Part shown: one piece after another, positions 7,533 to 16,101 of the stretch | Layout of the letters: the number at the start of each line of letters is the position of its first letter | Numbering within the stretch: position 1 is the stretch's first letter | NCBI GenBank assembly: GCA_002729885.1 | Contig: PBUB01000031.1 | Coordinates: forward strand, 1-64,000 | Direction: 5' to 3' | From: Spirochaetaceae bacterium | GTDB lineage: Bacteria > Spirochaetota > Leptospiria > Leptospirales > Leptonemataceae | DNA: 64,000 nt | Position numbers and translations under genes: made by a program | The notes under the pieces: model-generated | The model's input: the letters and a program-made list of their open reading frames with translations, nothing else | What the model was told of the DNA's origin: nothing | The model's database searches: none

Positions 7533-8978
7533 GTGTTCCAGCAAGCCGATTCAATATCAAGTCTTTCTAACTCTATGGCACAAAAAACCGGATCTTTTAA
7601 AAACACAGAAGCAAACAGCAAGATCGAAGGACCCCTTTTTCGGATCAAAACCGATGATGCTGATATCCTGGTGCTGGGCACAGCCCACGTTTCCAGAAGA
7701 TCGGTGGAGGATGTGCAGCATGCATTCCGGGAGTTCAAGCCGGACAGTGTTTGTGTGGAATTGTGCCGGCCCCGCCACGAAGCCATTAGCGATCCCGAGC
7801 GGTGGAAGAAGCTGGATCTGGCAAAGGTAATTCGTCAGAAGAAGCTGGCATTGCTGGTGGCGAATCTAATGCTCAGTGCCTTTCAAAAGAAGATCGGCGA
7901 AAAGTCTGGAGTTGAGCCTGGTGCTGAAATGAAAGAGGCTCTGGCTCTTGCAGAAAAGAATGGATCCAGAGTGGTTCTGGCGGATCGAGAAATTCGCGCC
8001 ACCCTTTCCAGAGCCTGGAGCAAAGTAGGCTTCTTTCGCCGAATGTGGCTGGGCAGCTATCTTTTTTCTTCACTGCTTGTTCGCGAGGAAGTAGATCCGG
8101 ATGAAGTGGAGAAGCTTAAAGAAGAAGATGCCTTTGCAGATCTGTTCAAGAGTTTGCCGTCGCGATACAACAGCATTAAAGAAGTAATCATAGATGAGCG
8201 GGATCATTATCTGGCGGAAAGCATTCGCCGCACGGCCACGGACCATCCAGAACTGGAAACCGTAGGTTCTTCCGCCGGGGATTCTCCTGGAAGTGAACCG
8301 GATGCGCACAAGAGGGCTACCAAGAAGGCCACAAAGAAGTCAGCTACTGCAAGGAGCCGTAAGCGAAAAAGAATTCTCGCGGTGGTTGGTGCCGGGCACC
8401 TTCCTGGAATACTTAGAGCCCTGGAGGAGAAAAAGGAAGTTTCCCTGAAGGAGCTTTCGCATGTTCCAAAGGGAAAACCAATACGAAGCATTATTGCCTG
8501 GGTGGTTTTTTCCGTGATATTGATTTTGCTCGGCACCACTTTCGCCACCGGCGGAGGCGAAAAGGCTGTGAAGGAAGCGTTGTTTGCCTGGGTTTTTTCC
8601 AGAAGCTTTTTTGCAGGCCTGGGGGCCATTCTGGCTTTTGCCCATCCAGTGTCCATTCTGGTTACCATTGTAATGGCTCCCATCGTTATCCTGTTTCCCT
8701 GGTTCAGGCTATGGATGTTTCCTGCCCTTACAGAAAACTGGCTACGAAAGCCTCGAGTAGAGGACTTTGAGCGAATAGCCGAAGATACAGAAACCGTCGG
8801 TGGACTGTTCAAGAGCCTCTATACGAACCGAGTGCTCCATCTTTTCTGGGTAGTGATGCTGGTTTCGCTGGGGCTCACCGTGGGTAATGTGGAATTCCTG
8901 AGAGCTCTGTTTGCCATTCTATTAAAGCAATGGGGTATTGATCTGCCCACGCTCCCATTTATGGACTGGTTCCAGTAA
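7533..8978 (+). CDS. TraB/PrgY/GumN-family membrane protein
   Basis: A 481-residue protein. The N-terminal domain has the TraB signature V-L-G-T-A-H-V-S (about 47-54) and D-S-V-C-V-E-L-C, with the matching late strand VVGAGHLPGI. The C-terminal 170 residues hold several hydrophobic helices. Enterococcal TraB/PrgY lower pheromone activity and may be proteases, while spirochaete and archaeal homologues are uncharacterised. An insert of about 35 residues before the late strand is low-complexity and very basic (HKRATKKATKKS, then SRKRKR). The GTG at 7533 gives the longest reading. An ATG at 7575 is also possible, and neither has a convincing Shine-Dalgarno. Confidence 0.88.
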   Translation: MFQQADSISSLSNSMAQKTGSFKNTEANSKIEGPLFRIKTDDADILVLGTAHVSRRSVEDVQHAFREFKPDSVCVELCRPRHEAISDPERWKKLDLAKVIRQKKLALLVANLMLSAFQKKIGEKSGVEPGAEMKEALALAEKNGSRVVLADREIRATLSRAWSKVGFFRRMWLGSYLFSSLLVREEVDPDEVEKLKEEDAFADLFKSLPSRYNSIKEVIIDERDHYLAESIRRTATDHPELETVGSSAGDSPGSEPDAHKRATKKATKKSATARSRKRKRILAVVGAGHLPGILRALEEKKEVSLKELSHVPKGKPIRSIIAWVVFSVILILLGTTFATGGGEKAVKEALFAWVFSRSFFAGLGAILAFAHPVSILVTIVMAPIVILFPWFRLWMFPALTENWLRKPRVEDFERIAEDTETVGGLFKSLYTNRVLHLFWVVMLVSLGLTVGNVEFLRALFAILLKQWGIDLPTLPFMDWFQ

Positions 8979-9114
8979 ATACCCACAGTTGATTCGGTGG
9001 TGCCGCGAAAAACAGAGGAAATATGCACTCATGAGTGCAGGTCGGCCCGGGACTTTGACCAGGCTGGACTCTGAGGATGAGTATAACCGCGCCCCAGCGA
9101 GTTTCGATGGGGAT

Positions 9115-9148
9115 CGTCCGGGAAAACAAAAATCCTTGATCCCGGACG
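9115..9148. repeat. 9-bp stem-loop upstream of SGNH gene
   Basis: Arms CGTCCGGGA (9115-9123) and TCCCGGACG (9140-9148) are perfect complements around a 16-base loop. No T-tract follows, so it is a weak terminator candidate for the TraB gene. It lies in the leader of the SGNH gene and could be regulatory. The rest of 8979-9169 shows nothing else. Confidence 0.45.
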
Positions 9149-9169
9149 CAAATCCGTCTAACTAAAAGG

Positions 9170-9958
9170 GTGAAACCTGGCAGAAAAGCAATGGCTGTCC
9201 TTCTGGTCGGCCTCTTACTTCCAGGCATTACTCATTGCCAGGCGAAATCGGAACCACAAACTCCGCTGGCAAATCCTGACGTATGGACTATGGGCGCGGT
9301 ATTATATCTGGCCAGTCAGCCCGGGCCGGTGCAATACCTGGCTTCGGATTGCACACAATGGAGTGAGCCTCTTAACCCTGCCTACGAAAAGGATTCGAAC
9401 TGGGGCAGCTTTTCCACAGACCATAAACAGTACACAACCATTATAATCGGAGACTCCACCATGGATTACTCCGATAACTATTCAGGCTTTCTTACCCCCG
9501 GTGTTCAAAGTGTGGCTATTGGAGGAAATACGCTCTGCGACATGCTTACTCAGATTCCTGCTATTAATACGCAGTCTCCTCAGCATGTAGTAGTGTCCAG
9601 CGCCGGGGGAAACGATATACTGCGAGGTATATCCAGAACCAATATGTATAGTTCTGCTTCCCTGCTCATGGATGCCCTGCGAAATCGCTTCCCGAATGCT
9701 CAAATAACGGTAGTGGATGTGCATCCAACCCTGTTAAGCAGCCTAAATTCAGAAAAGGAAGTGACCAATCCTGACATCAAAAGCGATGTGCTGGGTCGCT
9801 CCAATACATGCTGGATTGAAACAGCACCCATATTCGGGGTTACTGGCTCGGATCCGGCGCCTGCGAATTTGATGCTGGATAATATCCATTATAACAGCAC
9901 CGTTAGTTTTCAGATAAAGGATGCGCTGATTAACGATTGTGGAGTGGCCTTCCCCTGA
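9170..9958 (+). CDS. SGNH/GDSL-type hydrolase lipoprotein
   Basis: A 262-residue lipoprotein with signal peptide and lipobox GITHC (Cys23). SGNH motifs are in order: GDST (Ser96), an Ala-Gly-Gly-Asn-Asp block III (Asn148) and D-N-I-H (Asp237, His240). The family comprises extracellular esterases and acyl hydrolases acting on lipids or acylated glycans. Substrate is not evident. The start is taken at GTG 9170. An ATG at 9191 would leave a shorter n-region but still a workable signal peptide. The gene converges on the MCP gene, with 18 bases between their ends. Confidence 0.82.
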   Translation: MKPGRKAMAVLLVGLLLPGITHCQAKSEPQTPLANPDVWTMGAVLYLASQPGPVQYLASDCTQWSEPLNPAYEKDSNWGSFSTDHKQYTTIIIGDSTMDYSDNYSGFLTPGVQSVAIGGNTLCDMLTQIPAINTQSPQHVVVSSAGGNDILRGISRTNMYSSASLLMDALRNRFPNAQITVVDVHPTLLSSLNSEKEVTNPDIKSDVLGRSNTCWIETAPIFGVTGSDPAPANLMLDNIHYNSTVSFQIKDALINDCGVAFP

Positions 9959-9976
9959 AGCAAAGCACCCATCCCA

Positions 9977-11575
9977 CTATAGGTTTCCGCGGCTGGCCGC
10001 TTCTTGCACTTCCTGGTCCTGGGAGTATTCCTGTAGCTGATTGGCCATCTTGCGAATTCTGCCCAGACTGTCCGAAATTTCTGTGGCCTGGCGAACAAGG
10101 CCGGATACTCCGGACTCCATCTCTGCGATGGTTTTAGTCACTCCTTCGGTGCCTGTGCTCTGTTCTCGTGCCAGCTGTTCGATTTCCTTTGATAGATCCG
10201 TCAGATGCTTCAGAGCTTCCACAAGCTTTCGATTGATGGATTGCTGGGATTCGATTCTGGTAGAAAGACTGGAGAAGAATTCATCCACTCGCTCCATACT
10301 CTTTTCCTGTTCGCCTACTCGTGCCTCCGCTTCATCGGCAATTCGGCCACCTTCCTGGATGAGTCGAGAGCTTTCTCCAATAATGTCCGCGATGCTTTTT
10401 GCATTCGTAGCGTTGTTTTCTGCAAGTTTGCCCACTTCCTGGGCCACAATAGCAAATCCTCGTCCATGTTCTCCCGCTCTGGCTGCTTCAATGGCTGCAT
10501 TCAATGCCAGAAGATTGGTTCGATCCGCGATCTCTGCCATAATTTGATTCACCTCGGAAACCCGGGTAAAGGAGCTTTCGATTCCATCCAGGGTGCTGCC
10601 CAGTTCTCGCACGGCTCCAGAGACTTTCTTGCCGGACTCCCGGGCAGTGCCCACTTCTTTGGCCAGGCTGGCAGCAGATTGATTCACCTCGCCCAGCAAT
10701 CGTTCCAGGGTGCTGTTATCCTGGGACATGTTATCGATTCGTTTATACTGATTGCTAACCAGCTCCGCTGATTTCTCTGACGTAGAGCTCAGCTCTTCCA
10801 TGGTAGCTGAGATTTCCTCAAAGGCAGAGGCCTGACTTTGCATCTCATCGTTGAATGTATCCACAAAAGAGCCCATGCCTCCTACAGCGCCGCGAATGGC
10901 GCTGGCAGTGGCATCCATCCTTTCTCTTGCGTCTTCCAGTTCATCTTTTCTGCGGTGGGCTCTATCCTTTTCTGCATCGCTTTCTTTGAGCAGGTTCTGG
11001 AAGACCCCGGTCATTCTGTGCATGACTATTGTAAATGTGATGAAATAAAGAGGCAGTGAAATGGCCATGTTCCTGGAATAATAGCCTGCTGTGAACATCA
11101 CCTCCGGGTCGCTGGATATCTTGATTCCATTGAGCATCGCCAGAAAAGGTGTTGCAATAACCATCAAAGTGGATAGTATCCCGATTCGAATTACATGGTA
11201 TCTTTTTTCGAGATTCAATGCTGCAGCAGCGGTGAATATCATATAGATTAAATAGAAGGGCGCCTGGGGCAGAACCCTGGATACCACTTCCGGCTCATCC
11301 AGAATAGCGCCTGAGTGGGCCAGTCCCACTGTGAAGATATCCAGATAGCTCAAGAATCGACTGAGCCGGTAGGAGTTGGGTCTTTTACGGCTCCAGATCT
11401 CAAAAAAGAATGTGTATGTTCCAAATATGGAAACCGCAGTGATATTTAACAGATTCTGGAGTGGGGTCAGTGCACTGTAGGAAAGGGCCACAGCAAGAAT
11501 AAGAAAAATGAGAATAATGAACCTTGTAATCTGTATTCCGCGAGCTGCATATTGACTGATATTTATTTCTTTCAT
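9977..11575 (-). CDS. methyl-accepting chemotaxis protein, six-helix membrane sensor
   Basis: A 532-residue chemoreceptor. About 190 N-terminal residues form six predicted membrane helices with short loops. There is no periplasmic ligand domain, so any signal is sensed in or near the membrane. The cytoplasmic part is a long coiled coil with the signalling tip IMAEIADRTNLLALNAAIEA-type sequence, which docks CheW and CheA. Glutamate/glutamine-rich helices flank it as candidate methylation and CheD deamidation sites. No HAMP domain is evident between the last helix and the coiled coil. The MCP at 44.6 kb has the same layout, so the two are likely paralogues. Confidence 0.93.
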   Translation of the reverse strand: MKEINISQYAARGIQITRFIILIFLILAVALSYSALTPLQNLLNITAVSIFGTYTFFFEIWSRKRPNSYRLSRFLSYLDIFTVGLAHSGAILDEPEVVSRVLPQAPFYLIYMIFTAAAALNLEKRYHVIRIGILSTLMVIATPFLAMLNGIKISSDPEVMFTAGYYSRNMAISLPLYFITFTIVMHRMTGVFQNLLKESDAEKDRAHRRKDELEDARERMDATASAIRGAVGGMGSFVDTFNDEMQSQASAFEEISATMEELSSTSEKSAELVSNQYKRIDNMSQDNSTLERLLGEVNQSAASLAKEVGTARESGKKVSGAVRELGSTLDGIESSFTRVSEVNQIMAEIADRTNLLALNAAIEAARAGEHGRGFAIVAQEVGKLAENNATNAKSIADIIGESSRLIQEGGRIADEAEARVGEQEKSMERVDEFFSSLSTRIESQQSINRKLVEALKHLTDLSKEIEQLAREQSTGTEGVTKTIAEMESGVSGLVRQATEISDSLGRIRKMANQLQEYSQDQEVQEAASRGNL

Positions 11576-11727
11576 GATGGATGGCCGGAATTCCCGGAAA
11601 GCTTCCCTGTAACTATAATTACGGACGAAGCATTCATCAATCTGAAATCCCGGTGTGCAGGTATTTACGGATGCCGGGAAATAATTTCTGGATTCCAGGT
11701 CTATTGCCTCACCAATTATCTTTTCCT

Positions 11728-11747
11728 GACATTTCAGTGGACATTTC
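11728..11747 (+). repeat. direct repeat GACATTTC upstream of AraC gene
   Basis: GACATTTC occurs at 11728-11735 and 11740-11747, spaced 12 bases start to start, about 37 bases before the AraC-family start codon. AraC proteins bind tandem direct repeats, so this could be an autoregulatory site. With only two short copies it may be chance. Confidence 0.25.
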
Positions 11748-11783
11748 TTCGGTGCACAGTATACATCGCATTCTCAGCGCAAG

Positions 11784-12602
11784 ATGAAAAGAGATTCGAA
11801 TATTCCATCCGGTGATCTTCAGGGGCACTTATTTGTGTTTCCGGGCCGAATACTTTTCCTGGGTTATGGTCTGCACACCGATTTCCATTCTCATCATGCA
11901 TCGTCTCTTCTATTGTCTTTGGAGGAAGACCAGAACTTTGGCTTAATACTTCGGGAGGATGGGGCAGCGCAACGCCATTCCGGAGTAATTCTGGGGCCGG
12001 GGTTAAGACATCGTCTGCTGGGGGGAACAACAAGCATGCTGGTGCTGCAGGTGGTTCCGGAGATGTATCGTTTTCCTATTGCAGATCTGCATGTAATGGA
12101 AACCGATCAGATACTGGGTCTTCGAGCTCTGGCTACTGGCCTGGCAGATGAAGATTGCGAAGGTGCTTCCCATAGATTCTTTCAGATGGTGCAGATCTTC
12201 GAAGCTAACTCCAATTCAAATCCGGAAGCAGAACTGGACCCCAGGATTGTTACCGGGCTGGAGCAGATTCACAGCTCTTTGCCTGAGATACTTTCTGTAA
12301 CGGAGCTGGCCATAACGGCGGGTCTTTCCGAGCATCGCTTTATGCATCTATTCAAAAAGCAGGTAGGAATCCCGGTGCGACGCTACGCGCTATGGGCCAG
12401 GATGCAGAAAGCTGCTTTCCTGTTGAAGGATGGGCGAACTCTTACCGAAGCCGCTCATGAGGCGGGGTTTTCGGACTCGGCTCATATGAGCCGGAGCTTC
12501 AAGGAATTGTTTGGCATATCGCCTTCGGCTGTTTTTGGCGATCGGGCCTCGGTGGCCGCTCACTTCTGCAATCAAGTATGGAATCAGGAAAAGCGCAGCT
12601 GA
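11784..12602 (+). CDS. AraC-family transcriptional regulator
   Basis: A 272-residue regulator. The N-terminal half is a cupin-like sensor (HSHHASSLLLSL and GPGLRHRLLGG resemble the two cupin strands). The C-terminal third is a double helix-turn-helix: SVTELAITAGLSEHRFMHLFKK, then TLTEAAHEAGFSDSAHMSRSFKE followed by FGISPSA, the classic AraC signature. Inducer and targets are unknown. It is divergent from the MCP gene. The Mpo1-like gene converges on it 50 bases downstream. The ATG at 11784 lacks a strong Shine-Dalgarno (GCGCAAG). Confidence 0.92.
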   Translation: MKRDSNIPSGDLQGHLFVFPGRILFLGYGLHTDFHSHHASSLLLSLEEDQNFGLILREDGAAQRHSGVILGPGLRHRLLGGTTSMLVLQVVPEMYRFPIADLHVMETDQILGLRALATGLADEDCEGASHRFFQMVQIFEANSNSNPEAELDPRIVTGLEQIHSSLPEILSVTELAITAGLSEHRFMHLFKKQVGIPVRRYALWARMQKAAFLLKDGRTLTEAAHEAGFSDSAHMSRSFKELFGISPSAVFGDRASVAAHFCNQVWNQEKRS

Positions 12603-12652
12603 ACCGGTGGGTCCAGCTGCGAAGTAGAGGGAGTGTTAAGGTATATTTCAGA

Positions 12653-13192
12653 TTAGTGGGCTACTGCCTCAAAGGTTTTCAGTTTTCCCTGCTCGGACAG
12701 GATCTGTTTCACTTCGTTTTCCAGATCTTTTCTGAATCCCAGTTCGAAAAATACATCCGCTACCACAAATAGAGGCGCGCTGATCAAAGCCTGAAACAGG
12801 TTGTCGAACAAGGCCGGACGATCTTTTTCAAAGACGAAGTGTCCGTAGAATTGAGTTCCCCAGCCCAGAATCTGCGCAGTGGCGAAAATAATCCAGCCGG
12901 TGGTGGTATCCACATGCAGCGATAAATAATGTGCGGCGCCCAGAAGACCTCCGAACAGTAAAGTCGCTGTAAAGGCGAATATAAAATCCAGCGTGAAATA
13001 ATAGAGCAGCACCGCTGCAGTAAATACCATGGCCACAGTAACCGGAAATCCTTCTAGTACAGGGATTTTGATCCAGCTAAGAACCAGTAGCACAGAAAAG
13101 GTAATGGTAGGCACTCCTACTACATGAATCAGAATATTTCGTTTTTCCTGATGGTAGGCAGAGTAGAACGCCATCTGTTTTGCAAATCGCAT
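12653..13192 (-). CDS. Mpo1-like (DUF962) membrane protein, putative 2-hydroxy fatty acid dioxygenase
   Basis: A 179-residue protein with four or so hydrophobic helices and the family signature YHQEKRNILIHVVGVP near the N-terminus plus GHFVFEKDRPA in the second half. These match the DUF962/Mpo1 family. The yeast member is an Fe(II)-dependent dioxygenase that shortens 2-hydroxy fatty acids. The conserved histidines are the presumed metal ligands. The start is secure: GGGAGGA lies six bases before the ATG. Function in bacteria is inferred from the yeast enzyme only. The 312-base region upstream carries repeated inverted motifs that could regulate it. Confidence 0.85.
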   Translation of the reverse strand: MRFAKQMAFYSAYHQEKRNILIHVVGVPTITFSVLLVLSWIKIPVLEGFPVTVAMVFTAAVLLYYFTLDFIFAFTATLLFGGLLGAAHYLSLHVDTTTGWIIFATAQILGWGTQFYGHFVFEKDRPALFDNLFQALISAPLFVVADVFFELGFRKDLENEVKQILSEQGKLKTFEAVAH

Positions 13193-13504
13193 GATATCCT
13201 CCCGGAGCTTTCGCTCGTTCTATCATTATACTACCATGGGCGGGTCGGTCTGTCTTGAATAAATGTGCTATTCAGACGCAAAATCATTTAGGTCTGTCAG
13301 TACCGCATTTGTCCCGCATTTGTGACTTTCGTTCAAAAATTCCTGGCGAGAGTCGTATCGATCGTTACAATCGGCGCGCGATTTCTGTGAATCGGTATGA
13401 TTTCGCATAGGCATTTGATACGCTGCATCAACATTTGATACGTTGCATCATCATTTCATACAGCCGTTTGGCCACTGTGGGAATTCCAGCCTGGCTGGTG
13501 GCGA
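13193..13504. other. 312-base non-coding region between Mpo1-like gene and UDP-glucose pyrophosphorylase
   Basis: No convincing ORF. It holds a tandem CCGCATTTGT pair (13303-13312 and 13314-13323) and the repeat cluster at 13412-13465 listed separately. Being upstream of the Mpo1-like gene on the minus strand, it is probably its promoter region. Confidence 0.6.
13412..13465. promoter_or_regulatory. tandem operator-like repeats (TTGAT-N7-ATCAA)
   Basis: A 20-base unit is repeated head to tail: CATTTGATACGCTGCATCAA (13412-13431), CATTTGATACGTTGCATCAT (13432-13451), then a decayed third copy beginning CATTTCATAC. Each of the first two contains an inverted repeat TTGAT-N7-ATCA(A/T). Two full turns of helix separate successive sites, which suits cooperative binding of a dimeric regulator. 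The likely target is the Mpo1-like gene 220 bases away. The regulator is unknown. Confidence 0.45.
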
Positions 13505-14896
13505 TCAAGGCTTTACAGATTCATCTTTGAAATTACTTCTTTTGAGAGCGGAGATCTTCTTTTGAGCGCCGGTGCGATTCATGAGCCGAACATCGCCCTG
13601 AATCTTTACCGGAGCATCGAAAAGCCAGGGGCCTTCCACTGTAAGCGAATGAGCAGACAGTAGAGAAGGCATTTCCGGGAAATAGGCTTCGAAATCCTGC
13701 ACTTTCTTGTAATTATCATCCAGCTGAATTACTGGTTCGACTCTGGACCGAAGGACCAGGGCCTGATTTTCATCCAGTTCGCAGGCATCGCTTCTTCGAA
13801 CCAGAAGATCCGCACAGCTTTTCACCGGTGCGAATCGTTTTCTGGGCACCCGAATCATTCGGGTGCGATCGAATTGACCTACGGCAGCGCCCATGGCGGA
13901 TTCCAGCTGAAGAACGGGCTGATCTTCAAATGATTTCTGATTCACGATAAGAGAAAGGGACAGAGGGCCCTTCTGTAGACGATCTCTGAGCGATTCCAGA
14001 CTCACCCATAGATTGTTGATGGAAAAATCCTGGAATCGACTGATGTCTTCAAAATCGTTCTTGTGATCCGGTGGAACCTGGGCCGTTTCCAGAAGTTCAA
14101 TTCTTTTCTGGCCTGTAAGGCTGCGATACAAAACACCGCCTTTGATGTCTGCTCTGGTCTTGGCGGTCACTTCCATGGCAAAGTCCAGGCCTTCCTGGAT
14201 CATATGATGGGCAATGCCGGAATGCATTACAGCTCCCAGGTTATCTCCGTTGGAGATAAATGCGTGGCTGAAGCCCTTCTGCAGCAGGGTATCCAGAATG
14301 CCGGATATCCATAGAGAATTATAGATATCTCCATGACCCGGTGGGCACCAGTGGGCCCCATCGTTTCCATCGCCTACAGGGAGCAGGGTGTCTGCATTCA
14401 GACGAGGCACCTGATTTTGAATGAAGTCTGCAGAAAGCTCCAGAGACTGGTTGATGTCTGCGATTCCGGGATAATTCAAGGTGTCATCGCGGGTATTGAA
14501 AGAATTCATAAAGAGAAGTGGAATCTGCAAACCGGTTTTCTCGCGCAGATGTCTGACCTGCTTCAGAATGATGTCGAAAAAGGTCGCATCCCTGCGAATT
14601 CGAATCAAAGACTTTGCCTGGCTCAATCCCATGGATGTCCCCAGCCCGCCATTTAACTTAATGATTGCAAACTTTGATATAGCGCCGGTGTCTTCGGGTA
14701 CCGGAAGCTCATCCATTTCCACCACATCTTCCGGGTTGAGATCTCCAATGGTATTCCAGTCTACCAGACCGGTAGCACCCTCATAAACCTTCTTTGTTTT
14801 ATCCAGGAAATCCTGTATGCAGATATCATGAACGGAGGCAGATCGCATTCTCTGCTCTATACTGGATTGGATTTCTTCCCAGGACGGTCTAGTCAT
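13505..14896 (-). CDS. UTP--glucose-1-phosphate uridylyltransferase (eukaryotic-type UDPGP)
   Basis: A 463-residue nucleotidyltransferase of the UDPGP family rather than the usual bacterial GalU. The nucleotide-binding loop LNGGLGTSMG is at 81-90, followed by the conserved lysine region S-Q-A-K-S. Other landmarks are MNSFNTRDDT, WCPPGHGDIY and NGDNLGA. It makes UDP-glucose from UTP and glucose-1-phosphate for glycan and lipopolysaccharide synthesis. The C-terminus has the left-handed beta-helix-like segment (VTVEGPWLF...). It is flanked by non-coding DNA on its downstream side. The start ATG has no strong Shine-Dalgarno. Confidence 0.93.
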   Translation of the reverse strand: MTRPSWEEIQSSIEQRMRSASVHDICIQDFLDKTKKVYEGATGLVDWNTIGDLNPEDVVEMDELPVPEDTGAISKFAIIKLNGGLGTSMGLSQAKSLIRIRRDATFFDIILKQVRHLREKTGLQIPLLFMNSFNTRDDTLNYPGIADINQSLELSADFIQNQVPRLNADTLLPVGDGNDGAHWCPPGHGDIYNSLWISGILDTLLQKGFSHAFISNGDNLGAVMHSGIAHHMIQEGLDFAMEVTAKTRADIKGGVLYRSLTGQKRIELLETAQVPPDHKNDFEDISRFQDFSINNLWVSLESLRDRLQKGPLSLSLIVNQKSFEDQPVLQLESAMGAAVGQFDRTRMIRVPRKRFAPVKSCADLLVRRSDACELDENQALVLRSRVEPVIQLDDNYKKVQDFEAYFPEMPSLLSAHSLTVEGPWLFDAPVKIQGDVRLMNRTGAQKKISALKRSNFKDESVKP

Positions 14897-14998
14897 ATGG
14901 ATTCGCTATGAACACAGAGCTCTCAGTTGTCCATGCCTTTTTTCCAATTCAATGGAATTGCGGCTGGATTCACATCTTTTCGAGAACTTGCATTTAAT

Positions 14999-15376
14999 TC
15001 AGATGCGAATCCAGACTCCTCCCCCTGGCAGAAGATCCCTGCGTACAAAAGCAAGATCGTAGCTTCCGGAGGATGGTCTGAATCGCATCCATAGTTCTAT
15101 TTCTCGCACACCGGCTTCATTTAACTCCAGTTCTTCGCCGCGAACCAGTCTGGGAACAGATACTCTAAAATGATAGTAATAGGTAAGACCTGCTTTCTCC
15201 CTGGTGCGATAAACACCTTTGCCTTCAGGATTGGCCTTGACGGACTTCAATTCGGCCGGGTAGCGCTTCTTCCATTCCTGCTTGAGAATCTCGGTGGCTT
15301 CCGGGTAGGCCGGGGCAGCCAGCAGGGACCCGGGGAGGAGAATCATAAGGAAAGTCAGTGCTATAGCGAATTTCAT
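14999..15376 (-). CDS. small exported protein of unknown function
   Basis: A 125-residue protein with a clear Sec signal peptide (hydrophobic run then LLAAPAYP, cleavage probably after Ala-Ala or Ala-Pro). The mature part of about 105 residues is mixed alpha/beta, with a YYYHFRVSVPRLVRG segment and a C-terminal R-R-D-L-L-P-G-G-G-V-W-I-R-I. I do not recognise the family. It would be periplasmic. It stands alone between the pyrophosphorylase and apt. Confidence 0.75.
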   Translation of the reverse strand: MKFAIALTFLMILLPGSLLAAPAYPEATEILKQEWKKRYPAELKSVKANPEGKGVYRTREKAGLTYYYHFRVSVPRLVRGEELELNEAGVREIELWMRFRPSSGSYDLAFVRRDLLPGGGVWIRI

Positions 15377-15513
15377 GGCTTGTTAGTTAGACTCTCCATG
15401 GATCCAGAGGTTCGATCTGGCATCAGTAAAGCGAACCTCATAAAGAATTAGAAACAGATCGCTGATGACTGACGCCTGGTGCCAGATTCCAGAGCGAGTC
15501 CAGCTCAGGAATC

Positions 15514-16059
15514 TCAGTCACCTTCAAATTCGCAGATGGCGAATACCGGTGTTCCTGCATTTCTCAGCTTCGCCGATCCGCCCAGATCCGGCAGATCCAC
15601 AATACAGGCTGCTTCCACTACTTCAGCGCCCAGGCCGTCCAGTAGTTTCATACCAGCTTCCATGGTGCCTCCGGTGGCAATCAGATCATCCATCAGAATG
15701 ACTCGATCTCCTTTCTGGCATGCATCTTTATGCACTTCGATTTCTGCTTCTCCGTATTCCAGGGTGTACTTCTGAGAAATGGTTTCCCAGGGTAGTTTTC
15801 CCTTCTTTCGCACGGGAACAAAAGAGATGTTCAAAGCATAGGCAACAGTAACTCCCAGAAGAAAGCCCCGGGCATCGATTCCTGCAATTACGTCTATGTT
15901 CTTATCAATGTAGCGCTGAATAAAAGAATCCATGATTCCGCGCAATGCTTTGGAGTCCTGGAAAATAGTGGTGATATCGCGAAACATGACCCCTTTTTCC
16001 GGCCAGTCCGGAATGGTACGAATCACATCTCGAATATACTTTTCATCTATTGCATGCAT
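15514..16059 (-). CDS. apt: adenine phosphoribosyltransferase
   Basis: A 181-residue type I phosphoribosyltransferase: [23 protein letters not shown] at the start, the IDARGFLLG region, [12 protein letters not shown], and the PRPP-binding loop [14 protein letters not shown]. All are diagnostic of Apt, which salvages adenine to AMP with PRPP in the cytosol. The ATG at 16059 is chosen over a TTG six codons upstream because AAGGGG precedes it. It is downstream of argB with a 42-base gap and is likely in the same transcript. Confidence 0.96.
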   Translation of the reverse strand: MHAIDEKYIRDVIRTIPDWPEKGVMFRDITTIFQDSKALRGIMDSFIQRYIDKNIDVIAGIDARGFLLGVTVAYALNISFVPVRKKGKLPWETISQKYTLEYGEAEIEVHKDACQKGDRVILMDDLIATGGTMEAGMKLLDGLGAEVVEAACIVDLPDLGGSAKLRNAGTPVFAICEFEGD

Positions 16060-16101
16060 TGGTTGCCCCTTAATCAAATCAGTAGGTTGGGCCAGTTAAA
16101 C

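Noticed and set aside
8207..8812. A 201-codon open frame on the minus strand
   Set aside because: It is antisense to the TraB-family gene, and the composition (runs of Ser, Thr and Ala) is typical of a shadow frame.
10041..10771. Two long plus-strand frames (10041-10547 and 10205-10771)
   Set aside because: Both are antisense to the MCP coiled coil, whose regular codon pattern keeps other frames open.
15400..15460. A tRNA gene near the sequence GGTTCGATCTGG
   Set aside because: A T-loop-like GGTTCGA is present but there is no acceptor stem, D-arm or anticodon arm around it.
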